Shown: in pieces, positions 51,370-59,603 of the stretch | Layout of the letters: the number at the start of each line of letters is the position of its first letter | Numbering within the stretch: position 1 is the stretch's first letter | Assembly: GCF_008065115.1 (NCBI RefSeq) | Contig: NZ_CP042913.1 | Span: forward strand, 5,839,257 to 5,903,256 | Source of the DNA: Bythopirellula goksoeyrii | GTDB lineage: Bacteria > Planctomycetota > Planctomycetia > Pirellulales > Lacipirellulaceae | DNA: 64,000 bases | Reading direction: 5' to 3' | Made by a program: the position numbers and the translations under genes | The notes under the pieces: generated by a model | Seen by the model: only the letters and a program-made list of their open reading frames with translations | The model's database searches: none | What the model was told of the DNA's origin: nothing

Positions 51370-51765
51370 ATGCTGAGGCACCATCTCTTTCTAGGCTTAA
51401 CTGTGTTACTATTGGCGGTTGGGTGCGCTGAGGCGGATCCAACTCGGCAAGTGGAGGGCAAAGTAACCTACCAGGGAAAGCTACTAGAACACGGCCTGCT
51501 CAGCTTCTTTCCTGATGGCGCCCGACCGGTCAACGCATCCATTTCGACTTCCGGTACATACCAAGTTCAGCTTTTGCCGGGTGATTATCAGGTGATTGTA
51601 AATGCCCCCCCCAAGCTGCCTGATGACTTCAAAGAGGGGGACCCACTACCACCGCCTGATCCCAATGCTTTGCCTGTGAAGTACAGTCGTCAGCAGAGTT
51701 CCGGGCTCACTGCTACCGTTCAAATGCAAGAAGGACCGCAGACATTAGATTTCGAACTCAAATAG
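51370..51765 (+). CDS. Small lipoprotein with carboxypeptidase-regulatory-like domain
   Basis: A 131-residue lipoprotein (MLRHHLFLGLTVLLLAVGC-A, lipobox LAVGC). The mature domain (RQVEGKVTYQGKLLEHGLLSF, VNASISTSGTYQVQLLPGD, YQVIVNAPPKLP) resembles the beta-sandwich, carboxypeptidase regulatory-like domain that typically follows DUF1559 genes. An acidic, proline-rich stretch (KEGDPLPPPDPNALP) precedes the C-terminus. It sits between two DUF1559 genes and may interact with the pilin-like complex. The start is uncertain; a longer frame overlaps the upstream gene. Confidence 0.78.
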   Translation: MLRHHLFLGLTVLLLAVGCAEADPTRQVEGKVTYQGKLLEHGLLSFFPDGARPVNASISTSGTYQVQLLPGDYQVIVNAPPKLPDDFKEGDPLPPPDPNALPVKYSRQQSSGLTATVQMQEGPQTLDFELK

Positions 51766-51801
51766 CCGATACGTCGGCACAATCTTCGGGAGGATTCAGC
51801 C

Positions 51802-52914
51802 GTGCATCCAGACCGCTCTTCTCAAAAAATGGCTTCTGGCCGTAAGGCTGGTTTCACCCTCGTGGAACTCTTGGTGGTGATCGCGATCATTGGAGTCTTG
51901 GTCGCGTTACTTCTGCCGGCAATACAATCCGCACGTGAATCTGCCCGACGCTCAACTTGTACGAACAATCTCAAGAATATTGGATTGTCGTGCCTGAACT
52001 ACGAGTCTTCCCAAGGTGCTTTGCCTCCCTCCTCATTGAATTCCAAACAGCAACAAGCCAGCGGCCTCGGCTGGCCGGTTCTAATCCTACCCTACGTGGA
52101 ACAAGCCGCTGTGAGCCAGAACGCCATTGCCAGGTATACCGATCCTAGCGACGACAAATCGGATAACGCCTACGATAGGCACTTCGATGACTTGAATGAG
52201 TTACTTCTGCCAATGTATTTGTGTCCCAGCGATCCTGAATTAAGGGAACAAGAGGAAAAATTTTATGATACATCGACAGGTGCTGGAAGATTTCGCAAGG
52301 CAATGAGTTATGCCGGAGTGGCCGGTTCCTACTTCAGTAGAACAGGAAACTGCCCGAGCGATCGTGATGGACAAGATTTTTGCATTAGTGGCAGCGTATC
52401 GGGTTTATTCGGTCCGAACAATTTCGACGGCCTTTTGATCCAAGGATGGCCTGTTGAATTGCGAGAAGTCACAGACGGGTTGAGCAACACCTTGCTGATG
52501 GGAGAGCGGACCTACCAGATTCGGGCTTGGATGATTGGGGCCTACTGGACTGGTTCTGCGATTCCTTACGAACCCCCCGTCCGTGGCGGATCCAGGAAGA
52601 CCCGGCCGGAGGGTCCCCAAGCCCAGACCGCCCATTTTGCGAGTAAGAATATCACGGCGAGCTTCGCTCTGAACCACGATCCGTACAATGGTTGTTATCA
52701 AGCCCACAACAACGACTTGGGAGACCGTCCAAAAGTGCCTGACAGTACTCCGCGAGTTATCTCGGTGAACGACCTCCCCTTCGGAAGTCGCCATCCGGGA
52801 GGAGTTAACTTTGCACGAGGGGATGCTAGTGTAAGCTTCCAACAGGAATCCATGGATCCGATGGTCCTCTTGGCATTGGGTTCACGCAACGGCGGCGAAG
52901 TGGTCAGCGAATGA
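51802..52914 (+). CDS. DUF1559 pseudopilin-like protein, second copy
   Basis: A 370-residue protein. It starts at GTG 51802, with GGGAGG eight bases upstream. The prepilin segment (RKAGFTLVELLVVIAIIGVL) and DUF1559 domain follow. The H-X9-DG box is altered to H-X9-DA (RHPGGVNFARGDASVSF). It closely resembles the first copy (LPAIQSARESARRSTC versus LPAIQAARESARRMTC; NFDG, NTLLMGERTYQIRAW), so they are recent paralogues. Same operon; its function is probably in the surface apparatus. Confidence 0.92.
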   Translation: MHPDRSSQKMASGRKAGFTLVELLVVIAIIGVLVALLLPAIQSARESARRSTCTNNLKNIGLSCLNYESSQGALPPSSLNSKQQQASGLGWPVLILPYVEQAAVSQNAIARYTDPSDDKSDNAYDRHFDDLNELLLPMYLCPSDPELREQEEKFYDTSTGAGRFRKAMSYAGVAGSYFSRTGNCPSDRDGQDFCISGSVSGLFGPNNFDGLLIQGWPVELREVTDGLSNTLLMGERTYQIRAWMIGAYWTGSAIPYEPPVRGGSRKTRPEGPQAQTAHFASKNITASFALNHDPYNGCYQAHNNDLGDRPKVPDSTPRVISVNDLPFGSRHPGGVNFARGDASVSFQQESMDPMVLLALGSRNGGEVVSE

Positions 52915-53044
52915 ATGGATCGGGAGCGAGTCCCAGGTTAAAGCTCGCGCTACATCTTTTCAGGACTCCTCACCGACGCGGCCCCCAAGAGGAGCCTCAG
53001 ATGGTCGATTTTGAGCTGAAACAACGACCTTCCCTCTGGTTTTA
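52915..53044 (+). other. Gap before the second PEP-CTERM gene
   Basis: About 130 bases with no gene and no clear terminator for the pseudopilin operon. The TGCGCA dyad begins right after it. Confidence 0.4.
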
Positions 53045-53071
53045 TGCGCAAATGCGATAGAGTATTGCGCA
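53045..53071 (+). promoter_or_regulatory. TGCGCA dyad upstream of the small PEP-CTERM gene
   Basis: TGCGCA at 53045-53050 and TGCGCA at 53066-53071, both perfect, 21 bp apart. The second core is followed by GAAAACC. A weak -10-like TAGAAT lies at 53113-53118, 47 bases from the second core. The start codon is at 53222. Confidence 0.6.
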
Positions 53072-53221
53072 GAAAACCTTGTTGTTTTGGGTGATTTTGA
53101 TTACTCTGAGGATAGAATTTTGGCCGGGATCCGTTCCCCCGGCATGGTTTACGTAACCACTTTTCATGGTCCTAGTTTTCTGTTTTTTTTCGTCGCCGAG
53201 ATCGACGAGGGGAGTAGTGTA

Positions 53222-53980
53222 ATGAAGAAAACGAAGTTGTTTATCTTTCTCGTGGCCTGCAGCCTGATGTGTGCCAACTCAGTGGAAGCTGCGGGCTTCA
53301 AGATCTCGCTTGGTATTCGCGAGACTGGCAGCACAATGCCGATCTTTGGCAACGGTGGCTCCAGTGGTGGCATCGAATGGGTCGACAAAGATGCTCAGAC
53401 TCTTACAGCGGACGGTACTTGGCAGCTATTTACTTTCACACCGAATGCTGCTGGAGCTTTGTCGGCTTTCGCCGGTGGTACCGCCGATAGTTTACTTTCC
53501 ACCGATACGGGTACGATCGAGCACATTCGCTTGCTGAACGACGAAGGCATCACGGCACCCTTTCGCGTTTGGATAGATGATGTGACTAATACGGTGGCCA
53601 GCGGCCCTGTGGTGGAGAATTTCGACTCAGCCGCACTTGCAAGTGAAGTGATGTTTAACGAGCCTGATTTCTCTGGTTCAACCGCCGGAAATCTAGTGGC
53701 TGGTGGCACGACTGCTGTTACCGATGCAATGGCTTTTTCTGGTTCACAGTCTTTGGAAGTAGCCACGCAATTTAATTCCAACAATCCAGCAGGCTGGTTG
53801 CGTCTCACTACTTTCAATGCGGCAAATCTGCCTAATCCCACGGTGATCTTTCGGGAACCTGGTGCTCCGAATCCTACGATCAGCTTTTATGCCAAAGCAA
53901 CCGTCATCCCCGAACCCGCCAGCGTATTGCTGATGGGTATTTCAGTGATTGGCCTTGGTTTCGTGCGAAATCGTAGCTAA
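53222..53980 (+). CDS. PEP-CTERM anchored exported protein
   Basis: A 252-residue protein starting at ATG 53222: signal peptide MKKTKLFIFLVACSLMCANSVEA-A, then a beta-rich domain (GFKISLGIRETGSTMPIFG; TLTADGTWQLFTFTPN; PFRVWIDDVTNTVASGPVVE; LEVATQFNSNNPAGWLRLTT), likely a carbohydrate-binding-like jelly roll, and a PEP-CTERM tail (VIPEPASVLLMGISVIGLGFVRNRS). No enzyme motif is seen. It is followed by a strong terminator. Confidence 0.85.
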   Translation: MKKTKLFIFLVACSLMCANSVEAAGFKISLGIRETGSTMPIFGNGGSSGGIEWVDKDAQTLTADGTWQLFTFTPNAAGALSAFAGGTADSLLSTDTGTIEHIRLLNDEGITAPFRVWIDDVTNTVASGPVVENFDSAALASEVMFNEPDFSGSTAGNLVAGGTTAVTDAMAFSGSQSLEVATQFNSNNPAGWLRLTTFNAANLPNPTVIFREPGAPNPTISFYAKATVIPEPASVLLMGISVIGLGFVRNRS

Positions 53981-54009
53981 CGTTTGTTTGAACTTTCTTT
54001 GATTACAGC

Positions 54010-54046
54010 AACCGCTCCGAGCCAACAGGTTCGGAGCGGTTTTTTT
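54010..54046 (+). terminator. Rho-independent terminator after the small PEP-CTERM gene
   Basis: ACCGCTCCGA (54011-54020) pairs with TCGGAGCGGT (54031-54040), the loop region GCCAACAGGT extending the stem, then a run of six T. A textbook stem plus U-run. Confidence 0.92.
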
Positions 54047-54076
54047 GCTCACAATTTTTGGGCCGGCATCGATACA

Positions 54077-54335
54077 AGCGCGCTCTTTCAGAGCTAGGAT
54101 CATGATGCGCGCCTGGCACCCCAGGGCGGCGTTCCCATCTCGCTGTCGCTCGGGGGGAACTTGCCCTGGGCTATCACAGCGCGCTCCTACGGAGCTAGGA
54201 TCGGGGGTGATCGGAGTCCCAGGGGCGGCTCTTGCCGTCGGAACTCTTCAGGCCGGTACGGCCGCGCTGCGATAGCCCAGGACAAAGTCCTGGGTCCAAG
54301 AGACCATAGACACAGTAGCCCTGAAAGGGCGCGCT
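54077..54335. repeat. REP-like hairpin cluster, left of the transposase gene
   Basis: Three hairpin units: AGCGCGCTCTTTCAGAGCTA (54077), AGCGCGCTCCTACGGAGCTA (54178) and AGCCCTGAAAGGGCGCGCT (54317, inverted orientation). Each is a short stem (GCTC/GAGC or GCCC/GGGC) with an AGCGCGC head. Between the first two is a stretch of about 60 bases (from 54119, CCAGGGCGGCGTTCCCATCT) copied on the right side. Confidence 0.8.
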
Positions 54336-54340
54336 GAACT

Positions 54341-54793
54341 TCAATCCCAAACATACCGTTCATCGATTGGCACTAAATATTTTTCGCAAATACATCGAAA
54401 CTCCTCTTGAAACGTCTGGCGACGATGATGTTCGCGCTGGTTGTTCACATAATTGCGCAAGTCTGGGAGTTGTGATTGGCCGATAGAGAACGCTCCGTAG
54501 CCATTCTGCCAACTGAACTCGCGATATTGGGCTCCTTTTGCTTTGATCCATTTAGAAGAGTCTTGTTTCAGCTCTTGGATTAGGTCGCTAACGGAAATTG
54601 TCCGTGCAAGCGAACATGCAATGTGAATATGGTCGTCGAAGCAGCCGATGGCATGAGAAGGGCACTTCAAGGTCTGGCATGTAGTTGCGAGATAAGGTGC
54701 GAGTTCGGATTCGATTTCTGTATTGATCCAGGGTTTGCGATGCTTTGTGCTAAAGACAAGGTGCAAGAGGATGTTTGAGAGGGACTGGGCCAT
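54341..54793 (-). CDS. REP-associated tyrosine transposase (RAYT, IS200-like)
   Basis: A 150-residue single-strand-specific HUH nuclease of the IS200/IS605 group. The HUH motif is His55-Ile-His57 in CFDDHIHIAC, and the catalytic Tyr115 sits in LRNYVNNQREHHRRQTFQEEF. A basic SPTKHRKPW stretch is near the N-terminus. AGGGGA lies six bases before the ATG. It is flanked on both sides by REP-like hairpins and has no tnpB partner and no obvious direct repeats at its ends, so it is a domesticated RAYT rather than a free insertion sequence. These proteins cut and move REP elements. Confidence 0.9.
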   Translation of the reverse strand: MAQSLSNILLHLVFSTKHRKPWINTEIESELAPYLATTCQTLKCPSHAIGCFDDHIHIACSLARTISVSDLIQELKQDSSKWIKAKGAQYREFSWQNGYGAFSIGQSQLPDLRNYVNNQREHHRRQTFQEEFRCICEKYLVPIDERYVWD

Positions 54794-54919
54794 ATGGGTT
54801 CCCCTGGAGTTTAGATGAGTTCAGGCGTCGCGCCGACAATTTTGAAAAGACGCATGACCGATGGCAAACATTGTAACATCGAGCTTGCGGAATGCCGAAT
54901 CGTTGGCACTCTTTAACCA

Positions 54920-55297
54920 AGCGCGCCCTTTCAGGGCTAAGATCGTGGTACATGCGTCTGGCAACCCAGGGCGGCGTTCCCATCTCGCTGTTGCTCGGGG
55001 GGAACTTGCCCTGGGCTACCACAGCGCGCTCCTACGGAGCTAAGATCGAGGGGATCGGTGTCCCGGGGGCAGCATCTCCGCATCGTGCCTTCGGCACTCT
55101 TCAGGCCGGAACGACCGCGCTGAGCTATCACAGCGCGCTCCTGCGGAGCTAGGATCGGGGGTGATCGGTGCCCCAGGGGCGACATCCCCGCATGGTGCCT
55201 TCGGCACTCTTCAGGTCGGAACGACCGCGCTGTGAAAGCCCAGGGCGCAGCCCTGGGGCCAAAGGCAACACATCCATTAGCCCTGAAAGGGCGCGCT
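54920..55297. repeat. REP-like hairpin cluster, right of the transposase gene
   Basis: Four hairpins: AGCGCGCCCTTTCAGGGCTA (54920), AGCGCGCTCCTACGGAGCTA (55023), AGCGCGCTCCTGCGGAGCTA (55132) and, inverted, AGCCCTGAAAGGGCGCGCT (55279). The last one contains the stop codon of the GHL10 gene. The long interval from 54966 duplicates that at 54119, one base different near its centre. Confidence 0.8.
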
Positions 55298-57086
55298 AAA
55301 CCCGTCGCACGACACCAACAAGCGCCAATGCAAACCCGATCAAACATACCGTACCTGGCTCGGGCACGGCCAGATTGCTGATCAGTCCATCGGGGTTGTG
55401 GGTGACCGAGTCGAGATAAATCGTGGCATCGCCATCGCCCTGAAAGAGAATAGAGTCGATAGTCACGTTGGGGCCGTCAATGTCACCATCACCCCCCGCC
55501 CAACCATCCCATTGGCGTTCGTCTTCGAGATTCCATTGATAGAGATGCCACTGGTCGTCGGCCCTGATCTCCTGCAAGAAACCGAGTTCCCCCGTACCGG
55601 GATCGTCGATCGAGATTTGCACCGTCATGCCGGGATCTGTCGTCTTGAGCCAGAACCCGACATAACCTGTTGCTGGTAGGGAAACATTGCTGCCGGCGTC
55701 TGCGGCTGTACCGATGCCTGAATTGTGGCGTAGCTGCCACGTTCCTGCCCCGCTGTCGACTAGGCTCAATTCCTGCGATCCAGTGCCGGCTTGCGACACC
55801 GTGGTTACTTGCTCAATGGTTGTCGCGGGGGAGAGCCCAAAAGTCTGTGAAGTTGGCGAATGGTTATACGGCCAAGAAAAATGACCTTCGTCGACTTCGA
55901 AGTCGTCAATCAGATTCCCCTGTGTAGCATTGGCGATCTGCTCAAAATAGTCGAGCACCGCCGCTCTGCGCTGCGTAGAAAGTCCTTCATTGAACATGGC
56001 TGTGTAGCCGTAGAAGCTGATTCCATCCGTGCCGGCAAGGTGGGCACGGTCGAGTTGGCTCTTGGTCAATTCGACTCCTCCTCCACTGGAGCTATGCAAG
56101 TAGACGCCCAGGGTGGGTGCAACACGGCTATTCGTGGGGACTTGCAAAGTGTTGAGTAGATTAGGATTGAATAGGGCGCCGTCATTTGAGTCACTAAGAT
56201 AGATCATGGGCATTGCTACGTCGAGCAAGTCCTGTTCTAGCCAGGTTCGGTAGTCTTGCATGTAGTCGTTTGAGCCCACGTCGGGATCACGCCACACCGA
56301 GGCGGTCAATTCAACGTTGCGTCCCGTAGTTACTTCCGAAGCATCTACGGTCTGTTTGACTGAAGCGACGAGATCCGTAATACGATTCTTGACGAAGCTG
56401 CGATAGGCCGCAGCATTGCCCACATTCGAGCCATCCAAGCCTGTCTCATCAAAGAATAATTGGTGTGACAAGGCATCATGGGGCAGTCTCGAAAAGCTAG
56501 GCCCTGGGATGTAGCGAATATAGTCGAGGTGGATCCCGTCCACGGCGTAATTCGTGGAGATGTCATTGACCACGTTGTTAATGTGGGTATGCACCTCAGG
56601 CAGCACGGGATTCACACTGGAATAGTTACTCCAGCCCTCCTGCGGTTCGACATTGCCATTGATATCGGTGAGACGAAAACTAGGGTTGGTGTTGTGGAAT
56701 ACATGCGCTATCGGAGATGTAGGAGGATCGATTGCCGTGGTGTTCCACATGGGGGTGGCATTGAGCCAAGCGTGGAGTTTGATGCCTCTTGAGTGAGCGG
56801 CGTCGATAGCCGTTTGCAACGGATCAAACAAAGACGATAACCCATTTGCGCGCGGTTCAAAATTGCTGTCATAGAACGCATCGGCGCGGCCCCGCACCTG
56901 GAACATCACGTCCGTGATTCCCAAGTCTGCCGCATTTTGAAATATGGAATTAATGCTGGCGGAGCTGTAGCTGTATTCAAAACGGTTGACGAACAAAGCC
57001 CGGTAATCGCCAAACTCGGCAACGGCCTGACGCGTAGTGACAACAAGGCTCATCGAGAATACTAGAAAAGCAACACAACGAATCAT
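55296..57086 (-). CDS. GHL10-like glycoside hydrolase with PEP-CTERM anchor
   Basis: A 596-residue exported protein: signal peptide MIRCVAFLVFSMSLVVTTRQ. The catalytic domain (about 30-400) is the glycosyl-hydrolase-like-10 fold (DUF187): RALFVNRFEYSYSSASINSI; GRADAFYDSNFEPRANGLS; LQTAIDAAHSRGIKLHAWLN; NYAVDGIHLDYIRYIPGP. A beta-sandwich region (about 400-560; FEVDEGHFSWPYNHSPTSQ) follows, then a PEP-CTERM tail (LAVPEPGTVCLIGFALALVG). GAGG lies six bases before the ATG. The stop codon is at 55296-55298, inside a REP hairpin. It is read with the gene at 57147. Confidence 0.87.
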   Translation of the reverse strand: MIRCVAFLVFSMSLVVTTRQAVAEFGDYRALFVNRFEYSYSSASINSIFQNAADLGITDVMFQVRGRADAFYDSNFEPRANGLSSLFDPLQTAIDAAHSRGIKLHAWLNATPMWNTTAIDPPTSPIAHVFHNTNPSFRLTDINGNVEPQEGWSNYSSVNPVLPEVHTHINNVVNDISTNYAVDGIHLDYIRYIPGPSFSRLPHDALSHQLFFDETGLDGSNVGNAAAYRSFVKNRITDLVASVKQTVDASEVTTGRNVELTASVWRDPDVGSNDYMQDYRTWLEQDLLDVAMPMIYLSDSNDGALFNPNLLNTLQVPTNSRVAPTLGVYLHSSSGGGVELTKSQLDRAHLAGTDGISFYGYTAMFNEGLSTQRRAAVLDYFEQIANATQGNLIDDFEVDEGHFSWPYNHSPTSQTFGLSPATTIEQVTTVSQAGTGSQELSLVDSGAGTWQLRHNSGIGTAADAGSNVSLPATGYVGFWLKTTDPGMTVQISIDDPGTGELGFLQEIRADDQWHLYQWNLEDERQWDGWAGGDGDIDGPNVTIDSILFQGDGDATIYLDSVTHNPDGLISNLAVPEPGTVCLIGFALALVGVVRRV

Positions 57087-57146
57087 ATTCTGCCTCGTAA
57101 GTTGAAGAGTGCGACTTGATTGGTCCCATGACGATAAACATGCTAC

Positions 57147-59273
57147 TCAGATGCAAGCCAAAGTGCCGGTTCCCCTCGCCATCACAACAGTTATCAAAGC
57201 AACTAGGAGTAAGGTGATGGATCCTGGCTCCGGGACTGCCGTGGCAGTGGTTAGTGGATTGGATCCCGTGTAGTTGCGTTGCCAGACGAGAAAGTCCTGG
57301 CCATCGCTGTCGCCATCTTGGTCTGCGTCGGCTCCCGCTCCGTTTCCGTAGGCAGTCTGCCAAGTCGTAAGATCATCGCCATCAACGTCATTGTCGCCAT
57401 CGAAGTCGCCAGGAATGTTGGTACTCGTCACTTGCAGCATTCCGGCACCGGTGATGGAGGGGGTGGTGAATTGGGCTCCTGAGCCGACGGCTCCCCAGAT
57501 GCCAACGGCCAGCGAAGAACCGTCGATCGAGAATTTGCCGATCACATCCGGGGTTCCAGAGAAATCGAGATCAAGAATTCCACCCGTTGCGAGGGAGACA
57601 TCGGAATCGTCGGGAAGCATCGCTTGGCTTAGGCTCAACACGCCGTCTTCGACCACAGCATCGCCGGTAAAACTATTATTGCCATAGAGGGCGAGCGTTC
57701 CAGGGCCTGATTTTGTCAGCGAACCATTGATTACCGGAACATCAATTGCCAAGTCGATGCTGGCAGCTCCATCCGCGATATTGAAGACTCGATTCGCTCC
57801 CCCGAGGTCGACGTGGCCCGAGTTGCCGGTTCCTGTGCCATTGGCAATGGTGGCAGTGCCGCTGCCAAGGAGTGTGAAATTGAGATCCCCTGCCATCAGG
57901 ATTTTCGCCGATTCGGAGCTATGCGGCATAAGATTGATCGTGTCGAACGTAAGTGTGGCCCCATCAATGGTGAGGCTTTGAAATGCGTCGACCTGGAGCG
58001 TGTGGACACGGAGTCTGGCGGAACCAGTCAGTGATACCGGGGCAGAAAACTGGGCAGAGATTGGAGTGGAATCAGATGTCGGAACATAGATGACATTCAG
58101 AACACCTCCTGTCACACTCAGTTGTTCCCGAACATACAGCTTGCGAATGTTTTGAATTCCAGCACTCAAAGTGACATTGATGTTGGCACCGGGACGATCG
58201 AGGACAACCGTGTCGTCGACCCCTGGTAAACGGACTGCGGGAAGCGTCAAGGGCCCAACCCGGGAGACTTGCCCTGGACCCTGTTCCGGAGCGACAGGAG
58301 TCTGGCCACTATTCCAGTTGGCGAGCGTTGTCCATTGGCCATCGGAGTCGTTTGTCCAGAGGGCGGGGACGAGCTGGTCTTTCAGAAATTCGGTCCCCCC
58401 CTGAGCCACATTGAAGTCAAGATTGCTCCCACCATTGTTGAAGCTGTTGAGCCGACCGGTGCTGGCATACTGCCAGAATTTCCAAGGTTGCGGATCGCCA
58501 AAGTTATCCCAAGGACCGTAGAGCCAAGACAGAGAATCATTAGGGTTGGCGGTCTGTACCGGGATAGAATTCGGACTGCCCTGATTTGGCCACCGGGCAA
58601 TCCAGAGGTCGGGATAAGCATTCACAATCGAGGACTGCACTTGGCTAGCATAATTTCCATTGGTATAGATGGCGGGACGGATACCCATCACATCGTAAAT
58701 GCGATCGGAGAAATCGATTGAAAACTGGGTGAGTTCCGCATCGGACCGTTGCGTTTCTCCAGACTCCAGGTCAAAGACGGGCAACAAATAGCCTGGCCGC
58801 ATCCAGGCACCTGCCATCTGGAGGAAATGATTGGCCTCGTCGGTGCCCGTGTTGGCTATTCCGCCAGCGTACGGCGTGCTTGCCACGATATCCAACCGCC
58901 CAAAATGATAGGCACCTGCAAGCAAACCTGCATTCGTGGCGCGCGTGATGTTCTGTACAAAGTAGGGATCGTCGTAACGCTGGGAAAGTGTGTTCTGGCC
59001 GGGAGGATTTGTGTTGCTGGGATTACTCTGGTTGTAGAATCCCGTGGTCCCTCCCCGACTGGAACGCAGGAAGACGAACTCTCGGTTCTCCACGTTCAAG
59101 AAGTTGCTCCAAGTCGTCGAAGAAATGTTCCCCTGCCAGGCAGAAATATCCAGGCCCAGCGAGCGCTGCTGTGCGCTCACCAGTGAGCTCGATAGCGATA
59201 GCTGGACCAATACGATTGCTAAGCAAGCAGTGTCGATGAAGTTGTAAATACGAAGGCGAATCAACTGAAACAC
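57147..59273 (-). CDS. GH25-like lysozyme with beta-repeat, dockerin-like and PEP-CTERM segments
   Basis: A 708-residue exported protein: signal peptide LVQLSLSSSLVSA-Q. The N-terminal domain (about 38-310) is GH25-like (LGLDISAWQGNISSTTW; NAGLLAGAYHFGRLDI; LPVFDLESGE carrying the D-x-E pair), a muramidase fold. Then a beta-repeat region (about 330-620) with autotransporter-style units (GSLTKSGPGTLALYGNNSF, EDGVLSLSQAML), a dockerin-like pair (DFDGDNDVDGDDLTTWQT; DADQDGDSDGQDFLVWQR) and a PEP-CTERM tail (VPEPGSITLLLVALITVVMA). The start is GTG at 59273. The GHL10 gene follows 60 bases downstream, likely co-transcribed. Confidence 0.87.
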   Translation of the reverse strand: MFQLIRLRIYNFIDTACLAIVLVQLSLSSSLVSAQQRSLGLDISAWQGNISSTTWSNFLNVENREFVFLRSSRGGTTGFYNQSNPSNTNPPGQNTLSQRYDDPYFVQNITRATNAGLLAGAYHFGRLDIVASTPYAGGIANTGTDEANHFLQMAGAWMRPGYLLPVFDLESGETQRSDAELTQFSIDFSDRIYDVMGIRPAIYTNGNYASQVQSSIVNAYPDLWIARWPNQGSPNSIPVQTANPNDSLSWLYGPWDNFGDPQPWKFWQYASTGRLNSFNNGGSNLDFNVAQGGTEFLKDQLVPALWTNDSDGQWTTLANWNSGQTPVAPEQGPGQVSRVGPLTLPAVRLPGVDDTVVLDRPGANINVTLSAGIQNIRKLYVREQLSVTGGVLNVIYVPTSDSTPISAQFSAPVSLTGSARLRVHTLQVDAFQSLTIDGATLTFDTINLMPHSSESAKILMAGDLNFTLLGSGTATIANGTGTGNSGHVDLGGANRVFNIADGAASIDLAIDVPVINGSLTKSGPGTLALYGNNSFTGDAVVEDGVLSLSQAMLPDDSDVSLATGGILDLDFSGTPDVIGKFSIDGSSLAVGIWGAVGSGAQFTTPSITGAGMLQVTSTNIPGDFDGDNDVDGDDLTTWQTAYGNGAGADADQDGDSDGQDFLVWQRNYTGSNPLTTATAVPEPGSITLLLVALITVVMARGTGTLACI

Positions 59274-59440
59274 TTAAACCAAGCCTCACGAAGGTTTCTA
59301 TGAAGAATTCCTGTTTGCAATGAATCCTGCAAACGGAATGGAGTGTTCAACTCCGGAGATTTATTCCTGTGTTTATTATAGATGAGGTTTGCTTTTGGAC
59401 CACTTCGACGAAGTGAAATGCGGGGTGTTTCTGTGGGTTT
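59274..59440 (-). promoter_or_regulatory. Leader of the GH25-GHL10 operon
   Basis: About 170 bases without a gene. Read leftwards, TATAAT at 59375-59380 is a candidate -10, leaving a leader of about 100 bases before the GTG. The TGCGCA pair lies upstream of it. Confidence 0.45.
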
Positions 59441-59486
59441 TTCGCAAAATCGAGGTGCCTGTGCGCAAAACGAATTGAATTGCGCA
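59441..59486 (-). promoter_or_regulatory. TGCGCA triplet upstream of the GH25-GHL10 operon
   Basis: On the minus strand: TGCGCA (59486-59481), TGCGCA (59467-59462) and TGCGAA (59446-59441). The last two cores are 21 bp apart; the first two 19. The last core is followed by AAAACC, as after the second core at 53066. Confidence 0.55.
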
Positions 59487-59603
59487 GATGAAGTTCTGGA
59501 AGAGGGTGAACCGCTTCGCCTGGAGCAGCTCAAGATTTGATTCATCAGGCAATGAAGTCCCTGAAGTACCGCAAAAGGATTGTTCCGTAGCGGGTGCACT
59601 GAG

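Noticed and set aside
54077-55297. Possible CRISPR array near the transposase
   Set aside because: The repeats are hairpin-shaped, unequally spaced, of two loop types and in both orientations, without unique spacers of constant length.
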